Shown one piece after another: positions 21,061 through 34,860 of a stretch of DNA of 64,000 nucleotides. Made by a program: the position numbers and the translations under genes. Origin of the DNA: Stomoxys calcitrans. Its lineage: Eukaryota; Arthropoda; Insecta; Diptera; Muscidae. The DNA is taken from positions 18,504,643-18,568,642 of the forward strand of contig NC_081553.1 of NCBI RefSeq assembly GCF_963082655.1, read 5' to 3'. Position 1 is the stretch's first letter. Each line of letters begins with the position of its first letter. The notes beneath the pieces were generated by a model. The model did no database searches and was not told where the DNA came from. It was given only the letters and a program-made list of their open reading frames with translations.

Positions 21061-21220
21061 TACCGTAGCTTGGTTATCCCCTCCAAATCATGGGGACATT
21101 TAACTTTGCCATATAAAAACTTCTTCTTAAAGAGGTTTCACAATGCATTCGGACTCGGTTAAAAAAAGGAGGACCCATCATTAAGCTTAAAAAATCTTAA
21201 GTCGGTAAAGTTTTTTCCAC
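21061..21220 (+). repeat. truncated SINE body
   Basis: GCCATATAAAAACTTCTTCT, GCATTCGGACTCGGTTAAAA and AAGTCGGTAAAG correspond to the SINE body. The tRNA head is reduced to GGCTACCGTAGC. Confidence 0.65.
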
Positions 21221-21231
21221 GGCTGGCTTTA

Positions 21232-21282
21232 AAGAAAAATGAACCGATAATGCCACCAGCTCATAAACCACACCAAACATTC
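21232..21282 (-). pseudogene. mariner-type transposase fragment
   Basis: CGATAATGCCACCAGCTCAT followed by AAACCACACCAAACA matches the transposase segment (WCGLWAGGIIG on the minus strand) that is expanded into the array at 45.4-46.5 kb. Only about 50 bp remain, cut on the right by the start of a Helentron-like element. Confidence 0.65.
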
Positions 21283-21283
21283 C

Positions 21284-22690
21284 TTTTTATACCCACCCGA
21301 AGAATGGGGGTATATTCATGTTGTCATTCCGTTTGCAACACATCGAAATATCCATTTCCGACCCTATAACATATAAATATTCTTGATCGTCGTAAAAATC
21401 TAAGACGATCTGGCCATGTCCGTCCGTCCGTCTGTCTGTCTGTCTGTCTGTCCGTCGGTCTGTCTGTCCGTCTGTCTGTTGAAATCACGCTACAGTCTTT
21501 AAAAATGGAGATATTAAGCTGAAACTTTGCGCAGATTCTTTTTCTTGTCCATAAGCAAGTTAAGTTCGAAAATGGGCTATATCGGATTATATATTGATAT
21601 AGCCCCCATATAGACCGATCCGCCGATTCAGGGACTTAGGCCCATAAAAGCCGCATTTATTATCCGATTTTACTGAGATTTGAGACAGTGAGTTGTGGTA
21701 GGCCCTTCGACATTCTCCATTAATTTGCCCTGGTTCGGTCCAGATTTGGAAATAGCTGCTATATAGACCGATCCCCCGATTTAGGGTCTTAGGCCCATAA
21801 AAGCCACATTTATTATCCGATTTTGCTGAAATTTGCGAAAGTGAGTTGTGTTAGGCTCTTCGACATCCTCCGTTAATTTGGCCCGGTTTGGTTCAGATTT
21901 GGATATAGCTGCCATATAGACCGATCTCTGGATTTGAGATTTTGGGCCCATAAAAGGTGCATTTTATGTACGATGTCGCCAAAATTGGTGACAGTGAGTT
22001 AGGTTAAGCCCCTTAACATACTTCTGCAATATGGCACTGATCGGTCCAGATTTGGATATAGCTGCCATATAGACCGATTTCTCGGTTTTAGGCTTTGGGG
22101 CCATAAAAGCGCATTTATTGTTCGATATCGCCGAAATTTTGACATCCTTCTCCAATTTGGCTCAGATCGATTCAGATTTGGATATAGCTGCCATATAGAC
22201 CGATCTCTCAATTTAATGTTTTGGGTCCATAAAAGGTGCATTTATTGTCCGATGTTGCCGAAATTTGGGACAGAGAGTTAAGTTAAGCCCCTCTACATAT
22301 TTCTGCGATTTGGTCTAGATCGATCAAGATTTGCATATAGCTGCCATATAGACCGATATCTCGATTTAAATCTTTGGCTCCATAAAAGGCGCATTTATAA
22401 TCCGATTGCACTGACATTTTACACAGTGACTTATGTTAGGCTTTTCGACATCCATGTTGTATATGGTTCAGATCGGTTTATTTTTAGATATAGCTAATAA
22501 AAAGACCAATATTTTGTTATACACAATTGAATAATGACTTGTACTTATTAGACCACTCAATGTCCGTAGTCCAAGTCGGACCATATTTCGATGCACTCTT
22601 CACCAGATTATAATGAAAGGTAGTTCACATATTTACTCGAGGTGGTGGTGGGTATCCATAGTTCGGCCCGGTCGAACTTAATGTCCTTTA
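21284..22690 (+). mobile_element. Helentron/DINE-1-like non-autonomous element, subfamily B
   Basis: The 5' end CTTTTTATACCCACCCGAAG (21282), the core TTGTCATTCCGTTTGCAACA and a (GTCY)n tract at 21418-21480 are present. Tandem units carry ATAGCTGCCATATAGACCGA, with anchors at 21755, 21908, 22061, 22187 and 22340, so three of four steps are exactly 153 bp. The 3' end near 22685 reads GTTCGGCCCGGTCGAACTTA. It is complete from end to end and has no coding capacity. Such elements are moved by Rep-helicase proteins supplied in trans; none is encoded here. Confidence 0.85.
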
Positions 22691-24680
22691 ACTTGTTCTT
22701 AATATTGAAGCAAATAATTTTAACGAGTTGTGTAAATATAAAAGAAGGCCATATTAGATTCTGTCCTAAAGACTTAGATTTAATGAAATTCTTGGTAAAA
22801 ATTTATCTGTAATAACTTCTTTATACTGATTTCAAACACATTTTTTTTGTATATTGTATATAACATACATTTTTATACTGCTTACCTTATTCAAATGCTA
22901 TGCAGTGTATATCCATTCAAGTGTGTTTAACAATGTTCATTCATTCGTACCTTCAATTTTCTTTCTGTATTACAAACGAATGAATGAATGAATGAATGAA
23001 TGAGTATTGTAAGTGTAAGTATATCGAATTTTTTGAGTGTGCGCTTGTAACTGCATTTGTGTCATTTTCATGTATGTCCGTCTGCCTTCGTAAATCTATT
23101 CAGAGTTAACATGGAGAAAAAAAAAGAATTGCAAGAAAAATACTTTTGTTTGAGTTGAACAATAATATGAATAAATGTAGAGCGTAAATGGAAAAAAATT
23201 GCAAACCAAATAAAGAGAAATGAAGTAAAAAAAATTTAAACTTTTGGGAAAGCTTTAACAAAACAAATGTGTGTGGCAAAGGAAACACCATTTAATCGGC
23301 AAAAACAAAAAATTCTTTAATTTAACAACAATCAGATATTTATATTCCGAAAAGTTGCTTTCCCATAGTTTGGAAATATAAAATTTTGGATTTGGATTTT
23401 TTTTTCGTTTATCACCCATTAAATTTACCTTCATTTAACTCACCAAAAAAGATGTAATCTTAGAAATAGTTTTAATTATTTTTTTTTGCAATGAATACTC
23501 TAAGTTATTGCCTCTGTAAAGGATCAACAATACTTGTATTGCCCCTACTATGTTATTTATGTTCACGGCAGCAATACTATTGTTGCCATAACTATTTTTT
23601 GGCGATTGGTTGTTCTCAAACATAAATTTTTCTTGCCTAGACTTTTCTCCAAGTTATTCATTGTATTTTTTCCCAGTACATTCAAGTAGCTTTTGTATTT
23701 AAGTTGTTTTGGAAACTTGTAAGAGTATTAAATATTTATTCCTGAGTGCGCCTCAGCACATGTTCAGCAACCAACCAACATTGTAAGCCAAGTTGTAAAC
23801 CCCAAGTAATCTCAAATTCAAATTCATGTAGTTGTATGTATTATGTTTGTCGATCGCATATTATTTTCAAGTAGAAGACGAGTGTTTGTAAATATTTTCA
23901 AATCTTCATTTTAATGTTTTCTCAAAATGATTTCACTTTTTTTTCTTCTCAATTTGTTGTCATTATAAAAAAAGTTGCTGTTGTTTTAAGTTTGGTTTTC
24001 TTTTTTGTATTTCATCATTTATTATTCCCATCATTGTCAGCAACATCGTTATTTGTAGCCATCGTCAATTTGTATATGTAGAAAAGTAATTGCATGTAAC
24101 CCACCATACAAAAGAAAAACAACAAAAACCACAATAGCAGTAAATCCATTGCAGCATCTATTCATACAATTACACTTAGATATGCCCTAAGCTTCATGGA
24201 CCCTTTTGGGTATGCTGCAGCATCAGCCACATTCACATCAGTCTAACACTCATCATTCCTCAGCCATTCTTTAAGCTTTCCTGGTTACTAGATGGAGTAG
24301 AAAACTTGAATGCCTTCGTCGTGCCATTACATGAGCGCCCACACCTCCACATTCCATTTCATTTTCTTGCAGCAGCGGGCTTTTCTTCGTTCGTTGTGTT
24401 AATCGCCTTTTAAATCATTTCCCATGTGTGTGGATGAAGCCCCCAAGATGTTGTCAAGTCATGGCCAAAAACCACAATTAACACAAAACCTATATGGCAG
24501 CTGTACTACGTTTTTTTTTTGGAATTTTATAGCCTACGATTTGTTTGTGATTGTTTTCTAATTTTTTTTTTCTTAGCCTGCGTTATTGAAAGTCATTGAT
24601 GAGAAAGTTTATGAAACATGAGTATATGTTGGGGTTTTTCTTGATGGATGGGTTTTTTTCTTAGTGTTGCAATGGAATAA
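22691..24680. other. non-repetitive AT-rich stretch, no gene seen
   Basis: Contains an inverted pair of ATTC/GAAT runs (ATTCATTCGT near 22940 and (GAAT)n at 22978-23003) and T-rich tracts. Small minus frames at 23106-23291 and 23435-23623 show no domain pattern. Confidence 0.45.
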
Positions 24681-24684
24681 AACC

Positions 24685-24778
24685 AACTAAAAATAAAATA
24701 AAATAAAATAAAATAAAATAAAGTAAAAAAAAAAATAAATTAAAATAAAGTTAAATAAAAAAAAATTAAATAAAATAA
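24685..24778. repeat. short (AAAAT)n tract
   Basis: Complement of (TTTTA)n. It directly abuts the reversed 3' end of a Helentron-like element (CAAGTAAGAGTCTGCTAAG at 24781), the same arrangement as at 51.3 kb. Confidence 0.85.
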
Positions 24779-25325
24779 AACAAGTAAGAGTCTGCTAAGT
24801 TCGGCCGAGCCGAGCCGGATGAGAATTGCGCTCTCTAGAGGCTCAAGAAGTCGAGATCCCAGATCGGTGAATATGGCAGCTATATCAGGTTATGTACCGA
24901 TTTGCGCCATACTAAGCACAGTTGTTGGAAGTCGTAGCAAAACACCTTATGCGAAATTACAGTCAAATCGGACGAGAATTGCGCCCTCTAGAGGCTCAAG
25001 AAGTCAAGACCCACGATTGGTTTATACGGCAGCTATGGATGGATCGATTTGAACCATACTCAGCGCAGTTGATACCAAAACACCACGTGCAAAATTTCAG
25101 CCAAATCGGGTAAGAGTTGGGCCCTCTAGAGGCTCAAGAAGTCAATACCCGAGATCGGTTTATATGGCAGCTATACCAAAACATGGACCGATATAGCCCA
25201 TTTACAATCCCAACCGACCTACACAAATAAGAAGTATTTGTGCAAAATTTCAAGCGGCCAGCTTAACACGTTCAACCGCTTTCGTGATTTCGACAGACAG
25301 ACGGACAGGGCTAGATCGACTCCGA
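24779..25325 (-). mobile_element. Helentron-like element, subfamily A (minus)
   Basis: The reversed 3' end CTAAGTTCGGCCGAGCCGA is followed by units with CTCTAGAGGCTCAAGAAGTC at about 24832, 24986 and 25124. The leading part GACAGACAGACGGACAGGGC is the reversed (GTCY)n. The true 5' end is replaced at 25325 by the CGATA-rich segment. Confidence 0.8.
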
Positions 25326-25415
25326 ACTAGAGCTGGCAAACTATCGATAATTGGAACATTCGATATTTTCGATAGTTTTATTAATAAATATCGATAGTAT
25401 TGATACTATCGTTAA
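25326..25415. promoter_or_regulatory. cluster of TATCGATA / CGATA motifs
   Basis: TATCGATA is at 25342-25349 and 25388-25395, with CGATA or its inverse at 25361, 25370 and 25409. Two more lie at 25701 and 25712. TATCGATA is the DREF element and CGATA clusters bind BEAF-type insulator proteins in flies. The surrounding AGCTGGCAAACTATCGATA also resembles termini of CGATA-rich fly MITEs, so this may be part of an inserted element rather than a regulatory site. Confidence 0.4.
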
Positions 25416-26330
25416 TTTCCCATCCCCCGTAGTTCAAACGAAAATGAGAAGTAAAAATCTGGAGATCGATTTATATAGAAGCAATATCAATGCACAGACC
25501 AAATAGAACCAAGGTTAATAAAGTCCGTTGGAAGTCATGAGAGAAATCATTATACAAAATGCTAGTCTAATCGGATGAAAATTGCGTCCTCTATTGGCGC
25601 AATGTATCTTTATTGATACATTCGGTGTCGGATTGTTTATTTTTGTTTAGTTTTGCAAAAAATCTAGCTTTTGCAATCGATATTCAGTCAAAAAGTGAAA
25701 TATCGATAGGATCGATAGTGAATGTCCAGGAGCCTAACACAGCCCACAGTGTAAAATTTCAGCAAAATAGCCTGATCTTGACCATGCTCGGTACAAATGT
25801 AGAGGAGCAACTCATTGTGCCTCATTTTAGTAAAATCAATTATGGGTCTAAAACCCTAAATCGGTAGATCGGTGTATATGGCAGCTGTATTCAAATCTGG
25901 ACCCATCTGGCCCCTTTGGAGCAGATATATTGAGGAGCCTAATACAATTCGCTTTACCTAATATTTGCGAAATCGGACAATAAATGCGCCTATTATGGAC
26001 CCAAGATCTTAAATCGAGATAATTATTTACATGACAGCTATATCCAAACCTGGGACAAATTAAATAAGGATGTCGAGAGGTCTAATACAACTCACTGTCC
26101 CAAATTGCAGCGAAAGCGGACAATAAATGCGCACAAACGAATGGATCAACTCTCATATAAAACCATCTTTTGACTTGACCTATTGGGTCCCTAGAAGCCT
26201 CGTTTTATCAGATTTGGCTAAAATGCAGCATGTAGTGTGTCATGATTTTCAACAACCGTGACAAATAGGGTTCAAATCGGTCAATACCCTGATATAACAC
26301 GCTTATCTGACACCGCTTACTATAAACGAC
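25416..26330 (-). mobile_element. decayed Helentron-like units, both subfamilies (minus)
   Basis: 25440-25610 has reversed subfamily A phrases (ATCGGATGAAAATTGCGTCC). 25730-26130 has reversed subfamily B phrases (GATCGGTGTATATGGCAGCT, GAAATCGGACAATAAATGCG). 26130-26310 is A-like again. The ends are lost. The 84-codon + frame here (25613-25867) has no domain pattern. Confidence 0.65.
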
Positions 26331-26734
26331 CATATGATAGAAGACATTGACAACTTTTCTTATCTTGGCAGCAAAATAACAAAGGACGGAGGATTAAAGG
26401 CAGACATACAACAAGGCTAGAAGCGCCTTTCTTAAACTCAACAAAGATGCAGTGACATCCCGCATAATACAGTAGTCTATTTTGTTATATGGTTGCACAA
26501 GCGACTGCCCATAAAGTTCAAGTTTTCATAAATCGCTGCCTCCGACAAATGTTTCGAACTTTCTGGCCAAACCATATTTCAAATGAAAATTGGCAAATTA
26601 GAACAAGCATTTCCCCTGACGATGTAGAAATCAGGAAGAGAAAATGGACTTGGTTGGGTCATATCCTACGCCGACCGCCGACCCGCAAGTTTAGCGTGAG
26701 AGCGGACGCCCGACAAACAAATGGATCCGCTGTA

Positions 26735-28205
<1,471 letters not shown>

Positions 28206-29586
28206 TTGGCAGAAGTTTTGTACATAAAGTACACATGCGCCCTTCGATTTAGTCCATTGTGGACATTTGCAATAGAATCCATGGCGTTTATATGTTTTTA
28301 ATTTTTTATAATTAAATTTTTTAGGATTTTTACTATCCAAATTTTTCCTCTAAAGAAAGCAAATTTCTTTAATGGCTATCAAAGAAGCTGTTTGGTTGGA
28401 AATTTTCTATGTCCTTTTAATGTTGTCCTTTGCCAATTCCTATAATTTCAAGGCAATTAATTTATGGCTATTACTAGAACATAATTTTATGTCCCAAAGC
28501 AAACATCTTTAAATAAAATGACCCCACAAAGAAGAAGAAAAAAAACGAGAAAAATAAATGTTTTCCGACAGGATATCCGGCAACTTCTCTATTCAATCGG
28601 CCATTTGTTGTCAGCCAATGGACTGCAACGAAAGGCGCCATTAGCTGCCCTGTAATTGAACTGTTTTTCCCCCAAGCATCTTTAGCAAAGAGACTTCTCC
28701 TTTGACTTTGAAATGTTGTTAAGTTTTTACGTATCTCTTTTTTTATTTTGAAAACGTTTGCCAAAAATACCACTTATTTTTAGATAAATCAAAACGTAGA
28801 CAAAATATTGTCAAATCGACAAAAAGAATCCTAAACACAATGTAAACTCAACATTTATTACCAGACAATATCCTTTGTAGACACATTTACCAAAAAAAAA
28901 AACATAAAGGACCTAAACAGGCCCCCACTACTTTGCAGTTGTCATCATGAACATGCTTTGTATCGACTCTCGGTGTGTGTGTGTGTGACTATACGGTTGT
29001 TGTTTTTTTTTTTGCCAGAGAGCAATTAGAATAAATTACAAAGTCAATTACCTTAAAATGAAGCAAAATGAGATGAGCACAGAGAAAAACAAAAAAATTA
29101 TACAAAAACATAACACACACACACATACACATGAAAAAAAGTTTTATTTGTTTTGCAAATATTCACATTTGTCCTCTACCTATCCCTCTATACCGCTGTA
29201 ACTTATTTTAAAGCAAGGACAACGGTCCTTTGCCGTATATACGAATGTCCCTGAGAGAAATTTTGGATTGCATTGCAAGGAACGCAGAGTGCCTTGTCGA
29301 GATTCATAAGTGATATAAAAAAGTTTTTTATTTAACCTTCCGGGGCGGACATGTTTCAATATTAGAGATATAACAAAACGAACGAAAACGTAAAAAAAAA
29401 CCAACACACATATAGGGATCCCAAAATCACTTCACAACACCAAACTCCCTCTCAGAGATTTCATGGGCCAGACAAACAGACAATCAGCAGCAACAGCAGA
29501 AGTGGCATCATTGGTAATGGCAGTGAGTGACAGGAAAAAACTTTCACATGTGCACATTTTTTGGCATACGAGGGTAGGATGTTCGG
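28206..29586. other. non-repetitive stretch, no gene seen
   Basis: (TG)n at 28973-28988 and (CA)n near 29113-29130. Minus frames of 99 (28474-28773) and 75 codons (29180-29407) lack a domain pattern. Confidence 0.45.
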
Positions 29587-29587
29587 A

Positions 29588-29855
29588 GGCCACCGTGGTG
29601 CAGAAATTAGTGTGACCGCCTAAGACGCCGAACGAATGGGTTCAAATATCGGCGTGAGAATCAAAAAATTTATGAGCGGTGGTTTTTCCCCTCATTGCTG
29701 GCTACATTTGTGAGATATCTTGCCATGTTAAAACTTTTCTTCCAAGTGGTGCATGTTGTTTGGATTGAGCATAAAGAAGGAGGACCCTCGTAATTGAGCT
29801 TACAATTTTAATCGGACTGCACTCATTGATATGAGAGTAGTATCCTCTGTTTAAG
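29588..29855 (+). repeat. tRNA-derived SINE, diverged
   Basis: The head GGCCACCGTGGTGCAGAAAT has a good A box, the B-box region is GAATGGGTTCAAATATCGGC, and the body ends TCGGACTGCACTCATTGATA. It shows more substitutions than the 48.0 kb copy. It directly abuts the 31 bp minisatellite. Confidence 0.8.
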
Positions 29856-31810
29856 GAAAGAGTACTAAAACTACCCTTTCTTCAAGGAAAGGGAACCAAA
29901 ACTATCCTCTCTATCAAGAAAAGTTAGTACCCTTTTCTTGATAGAGAGGATAGTTTTACCTTTACTACCCTTTCCTCAAGGAGAGGGTAGTAAAATCATC
30001 CTTTCTTCAAGGAAAGAATACTAAAACTTCCCTTTCCGCAATGAAAGGGTACTAAAATTATCCTCTTTTTAAAGAAAGGGTACTAAAACTAGCCTTTCCT
30101 CAAGGAAAGGGTAGAAAAACCACCGTTTCTTCAATGAAAGGGTACTAAAACTACCCTTTCCTCAAGGCTTGGGTGCTAAAACTAGCCTTTCATCAATGAG
30201 AGGTTGCTTAAACTACCCATTCCTCAAGGAAAGGGTACTAAAACTATCTTTTCCTCAAGAAAAGGGTACTAAAACTACCTTTTTTCTAGGAATGTGTACT
30301 AAAACTACCCTTTCTCCTTGGAAAGGGTACTAAAACTACCCTTTCTCCTAGGAAGGGGTACTAAAAATAAAATTTCTTTAAGGAAAAGGTACTAAAACTA
30401 CTCTCTTCTTAAGGAAAGAGCACTGAAACTACCCTTTCTTCATGGAAAGATTGCCAAAACTATCCTTTCCTCAATGAAGGGTATTAAAACTACCCGTTTC
30501 TCATTGAAGTGTACTAAAACTACCCTTTCCCCCAGAAGAGGGTACTAAAACTACCCTTTTTCAAAGAAACTGTACTAAAACTACCCTTTTTCAAGGAAAG
30601 AGTACTAAAACTACCCTTTTTTCAATGAAAGGGTACTAAAGCTTCCCTTTTTTCAAGGAAAAGGTACTAAAACTACCCTTTTTCAAAGAAGTGGCACTAA
30701 AACTACTCTTTTCCCAATGAAGGAGTACTAAAACTACCCTTTCTCCTAGGAAAGGGTACTAAAATTACCCTTTCTCCTAGGAAAGGGTACTAAAACTACC
30801 CTTTCTCCTAGGAAGGGTTACTAAAAATAAAATTTCTTTAAGGAAAAGGTACTAAAACTACTCTTTTCTTAAGGAAAGAGCACTGAAACTACCCTTTCTT
30901 CATAGAAAGGTTGCCCCAGAAGAGGGTACTTAAACTACCCTTTTTCAAAGAAACTGTACTAAAACTACCCTTTTTCAAGGAAAGAGTACTAAAACTACCC
31001 TTTTCTCAATGAAAGGGTACTAAAGCTTCCCTTTTTTCAAGGAAAAGGTACTAAAACTACCCTTTTTCAAAGAAGTGGCACTAAAACTACTCTTTTTCCA
31101 ATGAAGGGGTACTAAAACTACCATTTCTCCTAGGAAAGGGTACTAAAACTACCATTTCCCCAATGAAAAAACTACCATTTCCTGAGTGAAAGAGTACTAA
31201 AACTTCCCTTTCTTCATGGAAAAGGTACTAAAACTACCGTTTTTCAAGGAAAGGGCACTAAAAATACCCTTTTACCAATGAAGGGGTACTAAAACTACCC
31301 TTTCTCCTAGTAAAGTGTACTAAAACTACCCTTTCCCAATGAAAGAGGACTAAAACTACCCTTTCCCCAATGAAAGGATACTAAAACTACCCTTTCTCCT
31401 TGGAAAGGGTACTAAAACTACCCTTTCTCCTACGAAAGGGTACAAAAACTACCCTTTCTCCTAGGAAAGGGTACTAAAACTAATCCTTTCTCCTAGGAAA
31501 GGTTACTAAAAATGACATTTTTTCAAGGAAAAGGTACTAATACTACCCATTCCTCAAGGATTGGGTGCTAAAACTACCCTTTCCTCAAGGAAAGGGTTCT
31601 AAAACTAGCATTTTTCATGGAAACTGTACTAAAACTACCCTTTCCTCAAGGAAAGGGTACTAAAACTACTCTATCCTCTACAACTGCCCTTTCCTCAAAG
31701 AAAAGGTTCTAAAGCTACTCCTTCCACAGGTAATGGGTACTAAAACTACCCTTTCCTCAAGGAATGGGACTTTAAACTACCATTTCCTCAATGAAAGGGT
31801 ACTAAAACAA
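29855..31810. repeat. 31 bp palindromic minisatellite, ~60 copies
   Basis: The monomer is ACTAAAACTACCCTTTCTCC plus TAGGAAAGGGT (30-31 bp). TACCCTTTC and its inverse GGAAAGGGTA flank a short loop, and the junction GGGTA-CTAAAAC-TACCC is a second inverted repeat. There is a higher-order duplication: AAATAAAATTTCTTTAAGG occurs at 30365 and 30825, a 460 bp offset that shrinks to about 384 bp after CCCAGAAGAGGG (30531, 30915) because some 2.5 monomers were lost. No coding frame is present. Confidence 0.95.
29898..29957. repeat. perfect 26 bp inverted repeat with 8 bp loop
   Basis: 29898-29923 and 29932-29957 are exact inverses: the arm contains CTATCCTCTCTATCAAGAAA and the loop is TTAGTACC. It lies at the left edge of the 31 bp array and is far longer than the 9-10 bp monomer hairpins. 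Confidence 0.95.
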
Positions 31811-32220
31811 TTCATCCCATTGCCCATAGTAGCCGCACTGTTGCCCAATTACGCTGAATGTTTCCCTAGTGAGTTGTCATAGATCCCTTAAAACTCGTAC
31901 CAAATTATGGTCCAGATCGGACAATATCTTGACATTGCACCCCTTATAAACCCATCTCCGGATTTAAGGTCTAAGGCCCATTGAAGCCGCGATATTACCC
32001 GATTTCGCTGTGATTTGATACTGTGAGCTATGTTAGGTGCTTCGTCGTCTGTGGGGAGCATTGTTTATATCGGATTATTTTAGGATATAATTTTCATATA
32101 AACCAATGTTCCCTTTAAGATCTGTCAGCCAAAAATTGCGTATTTTTATACTCGTTTTGCTGAAATTTAGTACGGTGAATTGTATTAGACCCCTACACAT
32201 TCTTCCTGTTGATCGCTCAT
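31811..32220 (+). mobile_element. Helentron-like subfamily B fragment
   Basis: TGGTCCAGATCGGACAATAT, CATCTCCGGATTTAAGGTCT, AAGGCCCATTGAAGCC and a second unit ending near TGAATTGTATTAGACCCC. Neither terminus is present, and the left end is cut by the minisatellite. Confidence 0.65.
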
Positions 32221-34860
32221 ATTTTTACCATTTTTTTTTGGGATTCCATGTAGGATAATAAACCAAGAAAATGTTTTTGACATAGTTTTCAAAAGAATAT
32301 TTTGTTGGCTTTTTAGAGAAAATTTAGTCTCTGAGAAATTTTACTAGATTTGGTCTAAATTAATTTCCTTGTTTTTTTTTGTTTGTTATAAAAAAATTAT
32401 CTTTAAAATTTTTTTGTTCTAAAATTTAATTTGCGACCCTCTTAACACATCACTAGGACATATGTGAACTTTCAGTCAATGCAAGAGATTTCAAATTGTA
32501 GCTTGGCGCAAAAAAAAAAAACACAAACTCCACGTAAAATGCTGCCTTCCCCATTCCCTCTCCCTACTACTCTCATAAAAAGGAGATAATGGGGGGAATT
32601 GTTATAATGGTCTTACTCCTACCAAGAGCTCATTGTAGAACATCATAAACAACCTTAATACCGGAAGGAAATGTCTGATGACTATTCACATTTGCCTTTT
32701 TGCAAACACACACACACACACATACACTAGCAGAGACACAAAATGACGACAAACGACTATTAGTGTAAGGACGAACACAGGATATATGACTTCTGCATCT
32801 CGATGTGGACGTTGATTTTTGTGTGTTCCCGTGTTGCTCGTCCACACTTTTTTTGGAGAGAGCAGCATTTAGCATCTCCAAGGAGGGCAAAGAAAACCAT
32901 TTGCCAAGGAAAATAAATACAGTTATTTTATTATTCCAAATGTGAATTATTAGTATATTTGAATTTGTCCTGAAACAAGGATATTAACAAAGTCATGCAT
33001 ACTCCAAAAGGAGGAGGAGTTGAAACTAAGACCATTTCTTTAGGGAGAAGGGGGCTGAGAAAATTATTGCCTGACTAAGCTAAAGAACGCTTTGAATTAT
33101 GACTTTTTGTGGCGTTTTCATTATGGCATTTGTTGGCAGGACTCTACCTCGAGTTGGGAGATGGATGGCTGGCATAGAAGAATGAATAAATGGATGGTTG
33201 GTTGGAGAGCCATCTCCGCCATATAATCATCTTTTGTTGCAGAATTATTGCTGGCCTGGCAGTAGTTCTTGTTGTTGGTAGTCTTCATGTTTTAGATATG
33301 CTCGATATGTTTGTTTATGGCTAAAACACATTTGGCTGGGGTAGCAGGCTAGCAGCGTGCTACAAATGGACAGACAGACAGACTGTTTACACATTGTGAA
33401 TACCTGATTTGATTAATGTAATAAACATTTTCCGACCACTCCACATCGTGCGAGTTTGCAAGTCCGTCCGGCCATTTGTTGGTTTACTGAGGTCTGCCAA
33501 AGCGTGGCCATTTCATCTATTTAGGCATTACATTCTAATGCTGCTTTCATGGTTTCTGGCTGCGTTGGTTCCCTCCCTCCCACACATATCCACATTCACC
33601 CACACACACACACACACACACAAACAGGAAGGGATCCTTTTAACGGCCTAACAGAGTGTTAATCCGACTACAAATTCAAATCATAGTCCTCTTCCTCTAC
33701 CATCATACCACACAAAGAGGAATAATGGCCAAAGTTTTGTTTGGGCGTGCGTTCGGCGTCGTCCAATGCTTCATTCATGCGTTCACTCTAAGTTCGTTCC
33801 ATAACTAAATCGGATATGATTTTGTTGTGTGCCTATCAAAGCCGTAATTGCGTGAGCCCGCCGCCAGTTTGTTAACAACAATGGAGCGAAGAATGGAAGG
33901 GCCAACGAAAGGACTTCATACCCGCCTCAAGTAGTAGCAGCAGCCAGCACCATAGCTTCATTAGGCCCAGGACACCCCCTTCATTTTTAATCATTTCGCT
34001 TTAGCTTACAGAACTCAAGAATCTCTAACTTACATGTGAGACATACATGTGTGTCGGTGTGTTGTCTAATGTTGAAGCAAAGGCAAATGAGCCTGGTATG
34101 GGGTGGGGGACAGGGCATGGGCATGGAAGGGGAGTCTATATTAATTTAATCTTGTTAGCAATGGTCAATCAGTTGTATTTGTTTGTAGTTGTGCGTATGC
34201 AGCAATGTGCGTATCCTCTACCACATAGGCATTGCCTACATTAGCCTAGCATCAACATCACCCTCATCGTTACGATTCGTTCATTCGTCCTGTGGCATTC
34301 ATCTATCCATCCATGCGTCCATCCATCCATCCATTTTGAGCTATTCAGCATATGTGTAAACACACAAATAAACATAGGGCTACATATGTTTGGAGTCATC
34401 ACAAAAATTTTTTCGCAATCCACAGTGGGTTTAGCTTGCTAATCAAGGCCAAGGATAATTTTGCAGCATCTTAATTTTCACAAATTATTATATTTGTGAT
34501 GTTGCTAAAGCTTATTAGGAATTATTTTTGCAAATATTGATACTAAGTTTTGTATTCCGAGGCACTTCATTATCGATAATGCAATTAACGATACATGATT
34601 TTGGGCAAACGAGTAGGGGTGAGCTGAGATGCGTCCTGAGCAGAGAAAGTTGGAATGTTTACAGTAATTCACTAAGACTTCTCAGTTGGGAAAAGTTTGA
34701 AAGGGGGATTTTTCTGGATTGCTCTAAGGACATTCTATGAAAACTTATTTTTCAGACTTCTACAGTTCTGCAGTAATACAAAAGTCCTCCCAATCGTCCA
34801 AAATAACTTTTCGTATTGGGGGGGCGTTTTGATGGAAAGCGAACTATCGCCAAAATTATT
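32221..34860. other. non-repetitive stretch, no gene seen
   Basis: (CA)n at 32705-32722 and 33600-33622, and an ATCC-type run at 34297-34335. It is one of the longest transposon-free stretches in the window. The short frames (32630-32890 minus, 33409-33651 plus, 34047-34244 plus) are low-complexity or lack a domain pattern. Confidence 0.45.
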
